DNA from: Moniliella sp. 'wahieum'
Taxonomy: Eukaryota; Basidiomycota; Moniliellomycetes; Moniliellales; Moniliellaceae
Assembly (NCBI GenBank): GCA_003971905.1
Contig: RSEE01000005.1
Location: 620,001 to 684,000 of the forward strand
Length of the DNA: 64,000 nt
Reading direction: 5' to 3'
The notes under the pieces are model-generated. The model did not search any database. It was not told the origin of the DNA and worked only from the letters and a program-made list of their open reading frames with translations. Made by a program: the position numbers and the translations under genes. Positions 13,201 through 24,072 of this stretch are shown here, piece by piece (positions within the stretch are counted from its first letter, which is position 1; the number at the start of each line of letters is the position of its first letter).

Positions 13201-16200
13201 CCGAGGCGGGCATCCGCTTCCGCTCATACAGCAAGTAAGGTTGGATCTGCACCAAGCCCGCGCCGCTGAGCGTCACCACCGAAGCACCCTGCTCCGTAGC
13301 CACGCCACTGGTAAAGATACCCAGCTCTTGCGCCAGCAAAGCCACATCCTCCACCAGACCCGCATGGCCTTCGGCAGTCTGGGCAAAGACGTACTGTCCA
13401 CTGGACGGAGGAAGGATCCATCCGTGTCGAGCAGACCGGCCAAGATGGCGCGCTTGGCCTCGGCCGAAGGGAAGGCGTGCAGAGGGATGCGGCGCTCCTT
13501 CTTGCCAAGCAGACCCAGTTCCGCCAGCTTGGCCTCCAACGGGTTCCACCCATCGGCAACGACAGTGTGCTTAAACATGTCGGCACGAGCAAATGTGGTG
13601 GAGCCGACGAGGTCACCAACAGCGGTCACCTTACGGCTGACCACGGTGAGCTCCGCTGCACCCTCAGGACGCGTCGCGTTCAGCTGCTCCACGTACTTGT
13701 ACAGCCACACGAGCATTTCGGCATCTGATGCAGCCAGCGTAGCACGGTGCGCATCGCCATCGCCCAGCCAAGCGCCCACAAAGTACGCCTCGTCTTGCGC
13801 CGCCCGCGCTTGCGCCTGCGCGACTGGGCGGAAGAGGCGGAGCTTGTCGTGCGAGTGGCCAATCAGGTCTTCCGCCGTCACCTCGAACCGGTCACCGTCC
13901 AAGACGAGGCTTGGCTCCACAAGGCCGTGGTGCTCCGACAGGAGCAAGCTGTTCACCAGCTGCGCCTGCTCCTCGGACGCCAGCGAGAGCGAGACCTTGT
14001 GCAGACCACCACAAGTACACTCGCTTGCCTCTTGGATCTTTTCCTTGAGGAGAGCAAGGCGGCCTTGCAGCTGGGCCCCGACGCGGATAAAGGGCTGCTC
14101 GGCCGGCGCGGGCGTTGCAGACGCCTTCGACTCTTCGGCCAACACCAGGGCATCGACGGGGCCCAGGGCTACTGTGTCGGCGGCAGGCTCAAGGGCAGGG
14201 GTGCCAGGGGCGGTCGAGGAAGACGCATCGGAACCTTGGTCGCTCTCAAGCTCGGGCATGGTCGTGCCCAGGTCAAAGTGAACGTGGGACAGTGGACGTG
14301 CGGTGGATGCAACTGCTCGGGTCAAACGGCGAGGCGCCAGTTGCATGGGCACGGTGCCGGTGCCCGCTGAGCAAGTCCTTGGTGATCATCTCCGAGCTAA
14401 GCACAGCCGTCAGGTCAGCATACCGTCTCAAATGGGGAAATGACAACCAACGTACCCAATCTTGTCGTCCATATCGTCTTCGCGGTCCAAGTCTTGGACG
14501 TCGCCCAGCGATACTAGGTCGTGCATCATGCACGACGCCGCGTGCTCCGCCGCCTGGTCCAGCTTCTTGTCCGACACACAGCGCGTGTAAAACTCGACCG
14601 TCTTGTTCTCCACCATCGGCTCCACACCCACAGCAGCCAAAGAGAGAATGTGGTCGGGCGTGCACTCAAAGTGCTTCTCTGCACCGTCAATGGTGTAGCT
14701 CACCTGGTACATCGTTCCCGTTTCCACGTCGCCCACCGACATGACCAGGACGGGGTTGTTGCTGTCGTCCAGCAGAGCATCACCCAGGGCAATGTCGCCA
14801 ATGCGCTTCGTCGCACCACCAACGGTGCGCACCAGCGTATCGACACCCAAGCACTTGCGCATCATGATGCACCCCATAGCAATCAGAGGAGTGGTGGCAA
14901 ACCCATACTCTTCGGCACCCAGCAGCGTAGCAATGGCCAAGTCGCGACCGGTACGCAACTGACCGTCAGTCTGCACTGTTACACGGCCACGCAGGTCGTT
15001 CAACACCAGCGTCTGGTGCGTCTCGGCCAGACCCAACTCCCAGGGCAGACCGGCGTACTTGATGCCAGTCCAGCGCGACGCACCTGTACCACCGTCGTGA
15101 CCCGAGACCAGCACATGGTCCGCCTTGGCCTTGGCCACACCCGCTGCCACAATCCCCACACCCACTTCGGATACAAGCTTGACGCTCACCCGTGCGCGCG
15201 GGTTGGCACACTTGAGGTCGTAGATGAGCTGCTTCAAGTCCTCAATCGAGTAAATGTCGTGATGGGGAGGAGGGGAAATAAGACCGACGCCGGCAGTCGA
15301 GTGACGCGTACGCGCAATCGACGGCGACACCTTGTGGCCCGGCAGCTCTCCACCCTCACCCGGCTTGGCACCCTGCGCCATCTTGATCTGCAGCTCGTCA
15401 CTGTCGGCAAGGTAGTTGGACGTGACGCCAAATCGGCCGGATGCAACCTGCTTGATCTTGGACCGCAGCGAGTCGCCATTGGGGAGCGGGATGGAGCGTT
15501 CGGCATCCTCACCACCCTCACCCGTGTTGGATTTGCCGCCGAGACGGTTCATGGCAATGGCCAAGGCCGAGTGAGCTTCCATCGAGATGGAGCCGTACGA
15601 CATGGCACCAGTGCAGAACCGCTGCACAATCTCCGTCCAGGGCTCGACTTGGTCCACCGGGATGGCACGCACCTTGCTCAAGTCAAAGTCGAGCAAACCA
15701 CGAAGAGTGGTGGCCTTGATGGATTGAGTGGCCTGCTTGCTGTACTGGTCCCAGGCAAACTGGTTCTTTTCCCGCGCCGCATCTTGCAAGTTGGCAATGG
15801 AAACGGGGTCATTCACGTGCGCTTCACCGCCATCGCGCCAGTGGTACTCGCCACTCTCGGCCATTACAGGGGGCAGCACCGTGTCCTGCGAGGGCCAGCC
15901 GCGGTTGTGGAACTCAAACGCGTCCATGGCCATCAGTTCAAACGTGATCCCTTGATACGGCTCGCCGTGCCGGCAAAGCAACGATCAATCACCGAATTGT
16001 CCACACCGAGTGCTTCGAAAATCTGCGCACCCTTGTACGATGCCAGCGTCGAGATGCCCATCTTGGACATCACCTTCAGAATCCCGCCATCGACACCGTG
16101 CAGCCAATTGTCAACCGCCGTTTCGAGCGTAATGTCCTCCTTGATCAAGCCTTCGCGGTGGACCTTGGCCATCACCTCAATCGCAAGCCAAGGGCAGATG

Positions 16201-18542
16201 GCGTCGGCGCCATAGCCAGTCAGAGCGCAGAAGTGGTGCACCTCCCGTGCCTCAGAAGTCTCAATCATCAGGGCCACCTTGGTACGCGCCTTGTTGCGGA
16301 TCAGGTGGTGATGCACTCCCCGATGGCCACGAGCGAGCTGAGGGCAACCCGCTCTGCGCTGACCGCACGGTCCGACAAAACCACAATGGGTGTAGCCCTC
16401 GGAGATGGCAGCGCTGGCTTCGGCACAGATGCGGTCAATCGTCCGTTCGTACCCAGTAATGCCATCGGCCTTGGGGAAGGTAATGTCAATCACCTTGGTC
16501 TTCCAGTCCTCGACAGCTCGTGGATGCGCTTGATCGCGTTCATTTGCTCAATCTTCAGCATAGGCGAGGGAAGCAAGAGGCGGTGAGCCTGCTTCGGGTT
16601 CATCTCCAGCAAGTTGCCCTCTGGGCCGACATACGTCTCCAGCGACATGACCACCGACTCACGAATCGGGTCAATCGGAGGGTTGGTCACCTGCGCAAAC
16701 AGTTGGCGGAAGTACTCATACACCTGCCGCGGAGCATCAGCAATGCACGCCAACGGTGCGTCGTTGCCCATCGAGCCAAGGGCTTCCTTGCCAGACGCGC
16801 CCATGGGCAGCATAAGCAAACTGATCTGCTCATTGGTGTAGCCAGCCGCCTTGATGCGCGGATCGGTGCTGAGGGTCGTCGCGTCGAGCTCGGGGGCGAT
16901 TGGAGCATTGGCACGGGTACGGCTGCAAATGTCGGGCAAGTGCAGCAGCTGCGCTTCGAGCCACGCGGCAAAATCGGCCGACTGCGCCGTGGTCATCTTC
17001 AGCTCCTTGTCATCGACCAGCCGGCCCTCCTTGGTGTCCACCAACAGCATCCGCCCCGGCTGCAACCGGCCCTTGGCCAGCACCGTCGCCGGATCAATGT
17101 GGATCGTGCCCACCTCGGACGCGCAAATCATAATGTCATCGTCGGTGATCACGTACCGGCACGGCCGCAAACCGTTGCGGTCCAAGTTGGCGCCACAGAA
17201 GCGGCCATCCGAGAAGGCAAACAAAGCAGGTCCATCCCAAGGTTCGGTCATGCAGGCCGCCCAGCGGTAAAACGCAACCTTCTCCGGCTCCATCTGGTCC
17301 TGCTTGCCTTGCCATGCTTCGGGAATGAGCAGCATGATGGCTTGCGGCAGCGTCAACACGCCATTGACCACCAACAGTTCCAGCACATTGTCAAATCCGG
17401 CCGAGTCCGATCCTCCCGCTCAATGATCGGGTAGAGGCGGTCGAGGTCGGTGCCAAACACTTCGGAGCGAAGCATGCCTTCACGTGCACGCATCCAGTTT
17501 TTGTTGCCGCGGATCGTGTTGATTTCACCTGGTGGCAAAGCGTCAGTACAGCAGAACATGCCATGGAGTGCAAGAGGGGAGGTGCGTACCATTGTGGGCT
17601 GCCCATCGCATTGGTTGGGCACGGTCCCAAGAGGGGAAGTGTTGGTCGAGAAACGCGAGTGCACCAACGCAAAATGCGACTCGTAACGGGCATTGAGTAG
17701 GTCATAGTAGTAATCGTACACCTGCCGGGGCGCGAGCTGGCCCTTATAGACAATGTTGCTCGGAGAGAGAGAGCAGATGTAGAACCAGTTGGCCAGCCCA
17801 ATCTTGTGCGTGGCCGACTTGCGCAGCACATACAGTTGGCGATTGAAGTTCTTTTCATCAAACGCAGCCTCAGTTTGTGCTGGCGCCGAACCAGGACCAT
17901 AGTGCTCCTTGGCCACAACGAAGGGCTGGAGGGTCTTGGGTTCCTTGCTGAGGGCCGCTGGGCCAAGGATGGAGTTGTCGACACTGACATTGCGCCAGCA
18001 CAAGACACGCAGCCCTACCGAGTCGGCGACCGACTCAAAGATCTTTGGTGGTCCGCGCGCAGTCGGTCGTCCTTGGGAGTAAAGAAGACGTTGCCCACCG
18101 CGTACTGGCCCTCGGGGGAAGCGTGATGCGAAAGTCCATCTCGAGCTCGCGCGGGGAAGAACGAGTCGGGGATGCCGGTCATGCAGCCAGCGCCGTCACC
18201 ATCGCGCGCGTCGGCGCCTGTGGCACCGCGATGGGTCATGTTGCAGAGAACAAACTTGGCATCCGACACAATCTTGTGGCTCGGCTTGCCCTTGATGTGG
18301 CAAATGAAACCCACACCGCAGCTGTCCTTCTCGTTTTCGGGATCGTACAGGCCCTGGGCAGCCGGGAGCGAATCGCCGCCGTAGGACGCGTGCGAGCGGA
18401 TGACATTGTGGAAGCCATTGTCGTCCAGGTTGGCCGAGGTGGTCACCTCGGCGTGGTCGCCCCGCGGAGGAGCGACGAGGGGGTCGTTCAGGTCGGGCTG
18501 TTGGGGCTGCACGGGCAGGGCGTCGACGCGGACGGCGACCAT
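10272..18542 (-). CDS. GLT1: Glutamate synthase [NAD(P)H], intein-containing
   Basis: GOGAT converts glutamine plus 2-oxoglutarate to two glutamates. All domains appear in order on the minus strand. A class II glutamine amidotransferase domain has the catalytic Cys in [17 protein letters not shown] near 18320. The FMN/2-oxoglutarate synthase domain includes the 3Fe-4S motif C-IMMRK-C-HLNT-C, interrupted by an intein at 13082-14853. A GXGXG beta-helix spans about 12800-12100. The small-subunit region has 4Fe-4S cysteines ([10 protein letters not shown], near 11650) and two dinucleotide folds ([18 protein letters not shown] near 11340; [13 protein letters not shown] near 10920). The ATG at 18542 gives a short propeptide before the nucleophilic Cys. 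One intron lies at 17529-17589. Without intein and introns the product is about 2,146 residues, essentially the length of yeast Glt1. About fourteen frame changes, each consistent with one missing base, interrupt conserved sequence. Fusion of both subunits on one strand is normal for fungi. Confidence 0.95.
13082..14853 (-). other. GLT1 intein with LAGLIDADG endonuclease
   Basis: The insertion lies between Lys and Cys of the GLT1 motif MMRK/CHLNTC. It begins with Cys (CLGVDTLV, block A) and ends with His-Asn (GVVAHN) before an extein Cys, so all standard splicing residues are present. Block B reads [10 protein letters not shown], with the Thr and His of the usual TxxH motif. The two endonuclease dodecapeptides are [11 protein letters not shown] (near 13775-13807) and [13 protein letters not shown] (near 13423-13461), with a block D-like [10 protein letters not shown] between them. 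About 570 residues are predicted after removing an intron at 14397-14455. A Ser/Ala/Pro/Glu-rich stretch separates block B from the endonuclease. Two frame changes occur, near 14360 and 13420, of the same kind as in the host gene. Base composition matches the host. GLT1 inteins are known from some fungi; whether they share this exact site must be checked. Confidence 0.93.
14397..14455 (-). other. Spliceosomal intron inside the intein
   Basis: A 59-nt intron is inferred from GTACGT at the 5' end, a CTGAC branch sequence and TTAG at the 3' end, matching the other introns in this window. The unspliced frame reaches a stop within a few codons. Removing it joins the DDMDDKIG segment to [11 protein letters not shown] with the frame kept. 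Confidence 0.75.
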
Positions 18543-20219
18543 GGTAACTCGCGGGCGGCGGCGGGGGTGGCGGGGCGGGACAGAAGGAGGGCGGTGGGGG
18601 GGGGGGGAGGGGGTGGAGGACGAAAGGAGGAGCAATCCAGCGGCTGGACGCAACGCAGCGGTGGTTACGCCGCTACTCTTTATACGACGGAGAGAAAACT
18701 CGCATTCCAGCCACGGCAGTCTCCGTGCAACGCCATTATTAATGGGGCAGCACTGCGCCAGTTTCCTGTGTGGGCCGGAGCTGCATCCGCAGGCTCCCGC
18801 ACGGCGCGGCACAGTGGGCGCTTGGCCCCCCGGACAGGGCGGTGCACGGCGCCAGTGTGTGATGCAGCCGGTGCATGGCGCCAGTGTGTGACGCAGCCAG
18901 TGCCCGCCGCCCAGAGAGCCTGCACGGCGGCAGCCCCGCCCCGCCCCGCCCGCAGGCAGCCAGCGTCGCCTGTGTGCGTCGTCGGTGCCCACCCATCCGC
19001 ACCGCTCGAATCTCAACCGGCGGTTGCGTCGCCCTGTGTGGACGCCCATACCCACCCCGTCTTTCCAGGCGCTAGCCTCACCGGCACCCGACCCCTTCCC
19101 CCTCACGGGCCCACACACTCGCCACAGGTGCGGTGATCCAGCGAGTGGGGGTGAAAAGACATCGCTTCCAGCCGCCCATGCTTCCGGCTGGCGACCATAA
19201 TGAGTTTGGTTGTGGGCACTTTTACTCCTGAGAAGATGGTAGAGCCAAAGGGGGGGGGGCTCCCCTGGCCGTGTGTATTGCGTCGCACTGGCATAGCCTC
19301 GAGCTCTCGAGCGTTTTGGAGCTGTGACGCCTGGCGTGTGGATGGAGCATGCTGTAGTGCCAATCTCCTGTGTCCTTGCACAGACTGGTTGGACAAAGTC
19401 CCGACGGCTACTGCGTCTCCGTCTTTACGTACACACCCACCAATGCGGGGCAGAGCAGCATGGTGCACCGGTGCACCCCTCTCAGATGTCCACGAGTCGC
19501 AGCCTGTCGCAGCCGTCGTTACTGTCCCCGGCGCAACACAAGCCTCATTGCCCTCCTTAATCATCCGCCGGACCCGGGAAAATACATCTCCGCTGGCCTG
19601 AATCTAAAAGGACTGCCCCCCCAAGGCCCAAGGCTAGGGCGCTAAGGCCAAATTACGCCCTATTAATGGCTATCCCTTCCAATAGTACTCGCACTCTAGG
19701 AAGCCTATCTAGTCCGAGTCATAACCCCAAGGGCCTCACGGGCTCGTTTTTACTATGGAGCTGAGGCTGAGAGAGGTGACCGGTGAGATCACCTCTCTGA
19801 GAGCCCCGCTCACGGACTTTGTCCTATCCAACCCTACGGGGCTGTTGCAGGTTGTTGTTGTCCACACTATAGTCCGCTTCACCAGGCGACGGACTGGTTG
19901 ATGCGCCAGGACGAGAACTGCCTGGCCCGGGCCGCACCATAGTTCCGGACGGTCACCGGCTGTTGCGGAACTAGCCCGAAATCCGTGCCTGTCCGTACCC
20001 CGGTACCGGTGGCCACCAGCGCCACAACTTGTGCGCTTTCTGGACCGGGATCTATCGATCTATCTACTGCCGGGATGTTGAAAACCACACAAAGAGTGCA
20101 TTCGGGCCCTCCCCCACTCCAGGTGAGGTGGGGCGAGAAAAAACTGGCCAAAAACGAGTATTTGGGACCCGGTAACCGGGAACCACCGGGACCAGCTCTT
20201 GGTTCTGGCGTGTCACAAA
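18543..20219. other. GLT1 upstream region and ADE12 downstream region
   Basis: No gene is recognised. A 12-base G tract at 18596-18607 lies just upstream of the GLT1 start. Near 18840-18900 a phrase around GGCGCCAGTGTGTGA is repeated twice. A strong inverted repeat sits at 19770-19798. Confidence 0.5.
19770..19798. repeat. Inverted repeat, 10-bp stem
   Basis: AGAGAGGTGA (19770-19779) and TCACCTCTCT (19789-19798) are perfect complements around a 9-nt loop. An outer GGCT/AGCC pairing extends it past a small bulge. It could be a transcript hairpin or part of a decayed element; nothing around it decides this. Confidence 0.6.
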
Positions 20220-21607
20220 TTACACCTGCCGGTGGATCATGCTCTCCCGACCAGGCCCAACGCCAATGTACTCAATTGGCACTCCGAGGAACTTCTCGCA
20301 GAACTCAATGTACTTCTTGCAGTTGACGGGCAATTGGTCGTACTCGGTGATCTTCGAGATGTCCGTCTTCCAGCCGGGCAGGGTCTCGTACTTGACCTCA
20401 ACCTGAGCCAGCAACTCCAAGTCGGGAAGGGAAGCCAGTTCGACGCCATCGTGGTAGTAGGCCACGCCCACATTGAGCTCCTCCAGGGCGTCGAGAACGT
20501 CGAGCTTGGTGAGGTTGAGGCTGTCGTACCCATTGATCATGTGCGAGTACTTCATCACCACCAAGTCCAGCCAGCCGCACCGGCGACGACGGCCGGTCGT
20601 CACACCCCATTCCGCACCCACCTCTTGCAAGTGGACACCAGTCTCATTGAGCTGCTCGGTAGGGAAGGGGCCTGCGCCGACACGGGTGGTGTACGCCTTC
20701 ATCACACCAATCGTCTTGCCCACCAGTTTGGGGGGATGCCAAGGCCAGTGCACACCCCGCCAATAGCCGTCGAGGACGAGGTGACGTACGGGTAGGTACC
20801 ATAGTCAATGTCAAGCATCAACGCATTGGCGCCCTCGACGAGCACACGGCGGTTCTGTGCCAACGCGGTGTGTGGATAAAGGTGACACCATCGACAACAA
20901 AGGGGCGCAGACGCTCGGCAAACGCACGGTACCGGGCAATCTCACCCTCCGTGTCGTACTCAAAGTGACCATAGCGCTTAAACCGGCCTTCAACCAGGTT
21001 ACGGAACTTGGTCGCAAACAAGTCTTGGTCATACAGGTGGTGCACACGGAGGCCCGAGCGCGAAGCCTTGGAACCGTACGCTGGCCCAATACCCTTCTTG
21101 GTGGTGCCGATGCTGCTGCCACCCAGCTCGACTTCCTTCAAGCCATCGACAACCTGGTGAAAGTCAAACACCAGGTGCGCACGGTCCGACACAAACAGCC
21201 GGCCACTCACGTCGAGACCCTTCTTCTCCAGCGTGTCGAGCTCAGCAAAAAACGAGGGCACATGCACCACCACCCCAGACCCGATAAACCGGCACAGCGC
21301 GGGTTGACCAGGCCCGAGGGCAGCAGGTGGAAATCAAACTTGGTCTTGACCTTGTCGGGACCCACGTGGGCCACAATGGTATGGCCAGCGTTGTTGCCGC
21401 CAGCGCAGCGAGCGCACACGTCCATGGCACCAGCAAGGATGTCACAGAGCTTGCCTGCAGAGCAAGGAAGGAGTCAGGAGAGGGCGAGGGAGGCGGGGGA
21501 GGAAGAGGGGAGGGACTGACCTTTGCCTCGTCGCCCCATTGGGCCGAGGACAACGCTGGCGCGGCCCTCCTGGGCGCCGGAGGCGGCGGTGGCCGGGGAT
21601 GGGACAT
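20220..21607 (-). CDS. ADE12: Adenylosuccinate synthetase
   Basis: This enzyme joins IMP and aspartate using GTP, the first committed step from IMP to AMP. The N-terminal phosphate-binding motif QWGDEGKGK is split by an intron at 21455-21520 (GTCAGT start, CTGAC branch, TGCAG end). Next come [14 protein letters not shown], the [18 protein letters not shown] segment, [12 protein letters not shown] near 20580, and the conserved end [12 protein letters not shown] before a TAA at 20220. The spliced length of about 440 residues is normal for the family. The ATG at 21607 gives a Pro/Ala-rich extension of roughly 25 residues before the motif; that start is less certain because the frame changes in this stretch. 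At least four frame changes, consistent with missing single bases, fall in conserved sequence. Confidence 0.92.
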
Positions 21608-22287
21608 CCACAGGGGCTGGGCAGGGCTCCAGCAAAGGGCAAGTGCGGTTGACCACGAAGGTAGCCAGAAAACCAAGCAGAAGGCCGGGGGCGGCCGCTC
21701 CTTTATTGGCCCAGCCGCGCGTGTCTTCCCTTTCTTGGGCTGCGCAGGAGCAGCAGCCGCCGCGCCCGAGGACCGCTGAGCGCCGACGGACCGGTGACGC
21801 GTGGCAGGTGGCAGCGGCGGGTCCGGGACACTGGCGCGGTGCGGGTGCGGACTTATTTGGCTGGGTGCATTTGGCCTCGGCAACGGCAGGCAACGCCGGG
21901 CAACCGCCGGCGCAGCGCCAGCCCGCTGGCTGCAGCGCCATGCGTGTGCCCAATCGATGCCGATGCTCGATGCGTGGCCCATCCCGCCATTCCACCCCTC
22001 GCGGCCGCTTGGGAATTGCACGTGGGCCGAGCGGAATGGCAGCACCCACACCTCGGAATTTGACATCCCACAAGCGGCCCCAACCCCCAACCCACACCTT
22101 TCCTGCTCCACGGCCCGTGGGTGGCCCACCCAGGTTTACATGCTACACCTCCAGTCCCCCATGGTCGGTCTCCCTTCCGTCGCGTCCACCGGCTGGCCAC
22201 CTGCATGACCCATCTCGGCTCACCCGCACACACACATCCATACCCACCATAGCCACCCGTGCATTGCAATCGATCCCTTCCCTGACC
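21608..22287. other. Intergenic, ADE12 promoter side
   Basis: Contains the upstream region of ADE12 and the 3' flank of the succinate dehydrogenase gene. Open frames here are GC-driven and show no domain. Confidence 0.5.
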
Positions 22288-22963
22288 TTATGCGGTCCAC
22301 GCGCGTGCAATCGTCTCGGTTAGACCAATGTCGTTGGTGTTGAGCTCTGGGAGGCGCAATGCGGTCAGTCGCAGCCCACCAGGACCAAGACGGGAACCAC
22401 GTACCATACAGGCCATACAGCGCCGCTGCCGAGGTGGCGCGCCAGGTCCAGGACAAAACGCCGCCAGTTTGGGCGTCTTGCGCTTGGGGAAGTAGTCGAA
22501 CAGCACTTGGCTCACACCATAGTGCGCGTGAATGACAAGCGCGAGCGACAGCGCGCCATCCAGCGCGCCCGACGCACCGTGCTTGACTGTCGACGCCGTG
22601 ATGAGCGGGACCAAGGAAACGGCGACCACCCGCTCAAACGTCCACTCGTACGAGCCGTGCGCCGCGTTCGAAGGCGGGTACTCGGTCGGCTCGTTCACCG
22701 TCCCCTTAATGTAGGACGCGTGCGGGACTTGGGACGCCTGCACTTGGCGGTACGCCGCTACGGGTAGGACACGCCCAGCCATGCCAACGGTCAGTACACG
22801 GCACGAATCGCACATACGGCCCAGCCCGCGTTCAGCACCACGGGGCGAGGGGACAAGACGCACACGTAGCAAACGAGCGGGACGACCCGCCGGCCAGCAA
22901 GCGCAGGTGAGGCTGGGTGGCAAGCGAGGCCAAGCGGAGAGGAGCGTTGCCGTTGGCGAGCAT
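22288..22963 (-). CDS. SDH4: Succinate dehydrogenase membrane anchor subunit (CybS)
   Basis: This is the small membrane anchor of complex II, which binds quinone and heme in the inner mitochondrial membrane. The N-terminus, MLANGNAPLRLASLATQP, is basic and hydroxylated without acidic residues, as in a mitochondrial presequence. After an intron at 22758-22863 (GTGCGT start, TACTGAC branch, CGTAG end) come GSYEWTFERVVAVSLVPL, the histidine-bearing helix ALVIHAHYGVSQVLFDY, a third hydrophobic helix YVVPVLVLVG, and the family's C-terminal LNTNDIGLTETI motif. The length of about 189 residues fits. Two frame changes near 22470 and 22370 disturb the last helix. An intron in place of the second was considered but the hydrophobic reading is continuous. 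Confidence 0.85.
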
Positions 22964-24072
22964 GGTGCACAGGCCCAAGTGGAAGGTGGTCGACCGTCTA
23001 CGACGACCACGCCTGGTCCAGCGCCGACGCAGCGGCAAATCGCAAGCGGACCAGGCGGGCCCGAGGCGCCCCACTGTGGCAGGAATTAATAATCGGACAC
23101 TGCTCTCGAGCCGAGGCCACCCGCTGGCCCCATTCCCGCCTCGGCCGCCCTGGCCTCCTGCCCGACGCAGGTCGGCGCAAACGCACGGGCCGAACCAGCC
23201 GAGCCTGACCCGCTGGATTGTGCTAACGCCAACGGCGTTTCCGACGATTACGTGATCACTGTCTGCCCACCAGGGTTGCTAAAAGTTTCAGGCCGATGCA
23301 GCCAGTGCCTCAGGCGCTGAAGAAAGCACCGCACCCCAGGAGCTTGGGCCGCTCAACCTAAAGTTTGACGTTACCGACTAGCATCCCAATGGAGTACCAC
23401 CACACGCACGGCGATCTTCCCATCGTTGGGGCTTGGAGCCTGAAGTTTGACTGGTCGCTTGAAAGGGGGAGTCCGGCGACGTTCCAGTGTGCGAGGGGCA
23501 CAAGATCCATACGACCTGCCTAACCTATAAATACCACGGGAACAACACGTCGTACCGAGCAGCTCCGCATGTGCCAAAAAGGACGCGGTTACTACTACAA
23601 CACGCCACCCAGGTGTCCATACCAACTGTCAACTGTCATGTCAGTGTTCAACATGAGAAATCGTACGCACGCGCGGCCGGGCGCCTTCCGCGGGCCAATA
23701 GAGAACTCAGGTACTGCTCAGACGGAGAGGGAAAAGAAGAGAACGTATAGACAATTGCAGTCAACTACAAGAACAGCGGCAACGGTAGCTACTTGGCAGA
23801 CCAAACAGGCTCCACACCACCAATGCAGCACAGCCAGGCAAAACAAATAGAGAGGGGAGGGGGAACGAAAAGGTATCGAAGTCGGGGTCATCAAGGAGAG
23901 GAAGGGGAGCTGCCCATGCGGCTCATTGGTATCACAAGTGAGCCCTACCAGGGCACAGGGTCTGAAGCAGTCCGGGGAACAAGGGGGAGAGAAGGGAGCA
24001 GGAAGACAAGGGTCGAAAGGGAGAAATGAATGAAATGAAATGAAATGAAATGAGCGAGAGCGAGATCCGGTG
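22964..24072. other. Intergenic with GAAAT repeat
   Basis: No gene is recognised between the SDH4 start and the RAX2 stop. Near 24022-24053 lies a short GAAAT pentamer run of about five units, just outside the RAX2 stop codon and probably in its 3' untranslated region. Confidence 0.5.

Noticed and set aside
12779-14281. A 500-residue open frame on the plus strand
   Set aside because: It is antisense to GLT1 and its intein, with no domain of its own.
14521-16215. A 564-residue open frame on the plus strand
   Set aside because: It is antisense to the conserved GLT1 synthase domain and arises from GC-rich codon bias. The minus strand encodes unmistakable GOGAT motifs.
10272-18542. GLT1 as a set of adjacent small genes or as separate large and small subunits
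   Set aside because: The pieces follow one another in exact domain order without gaps, and total length matches fungal GLT1.
22330-22400. A second intron near the end of SDH4 (GTACGT to CCCAG)
   Set aside because: Removing it would delete the hydrophobic third helix and does not keep frame; a single-base error explains the region better.
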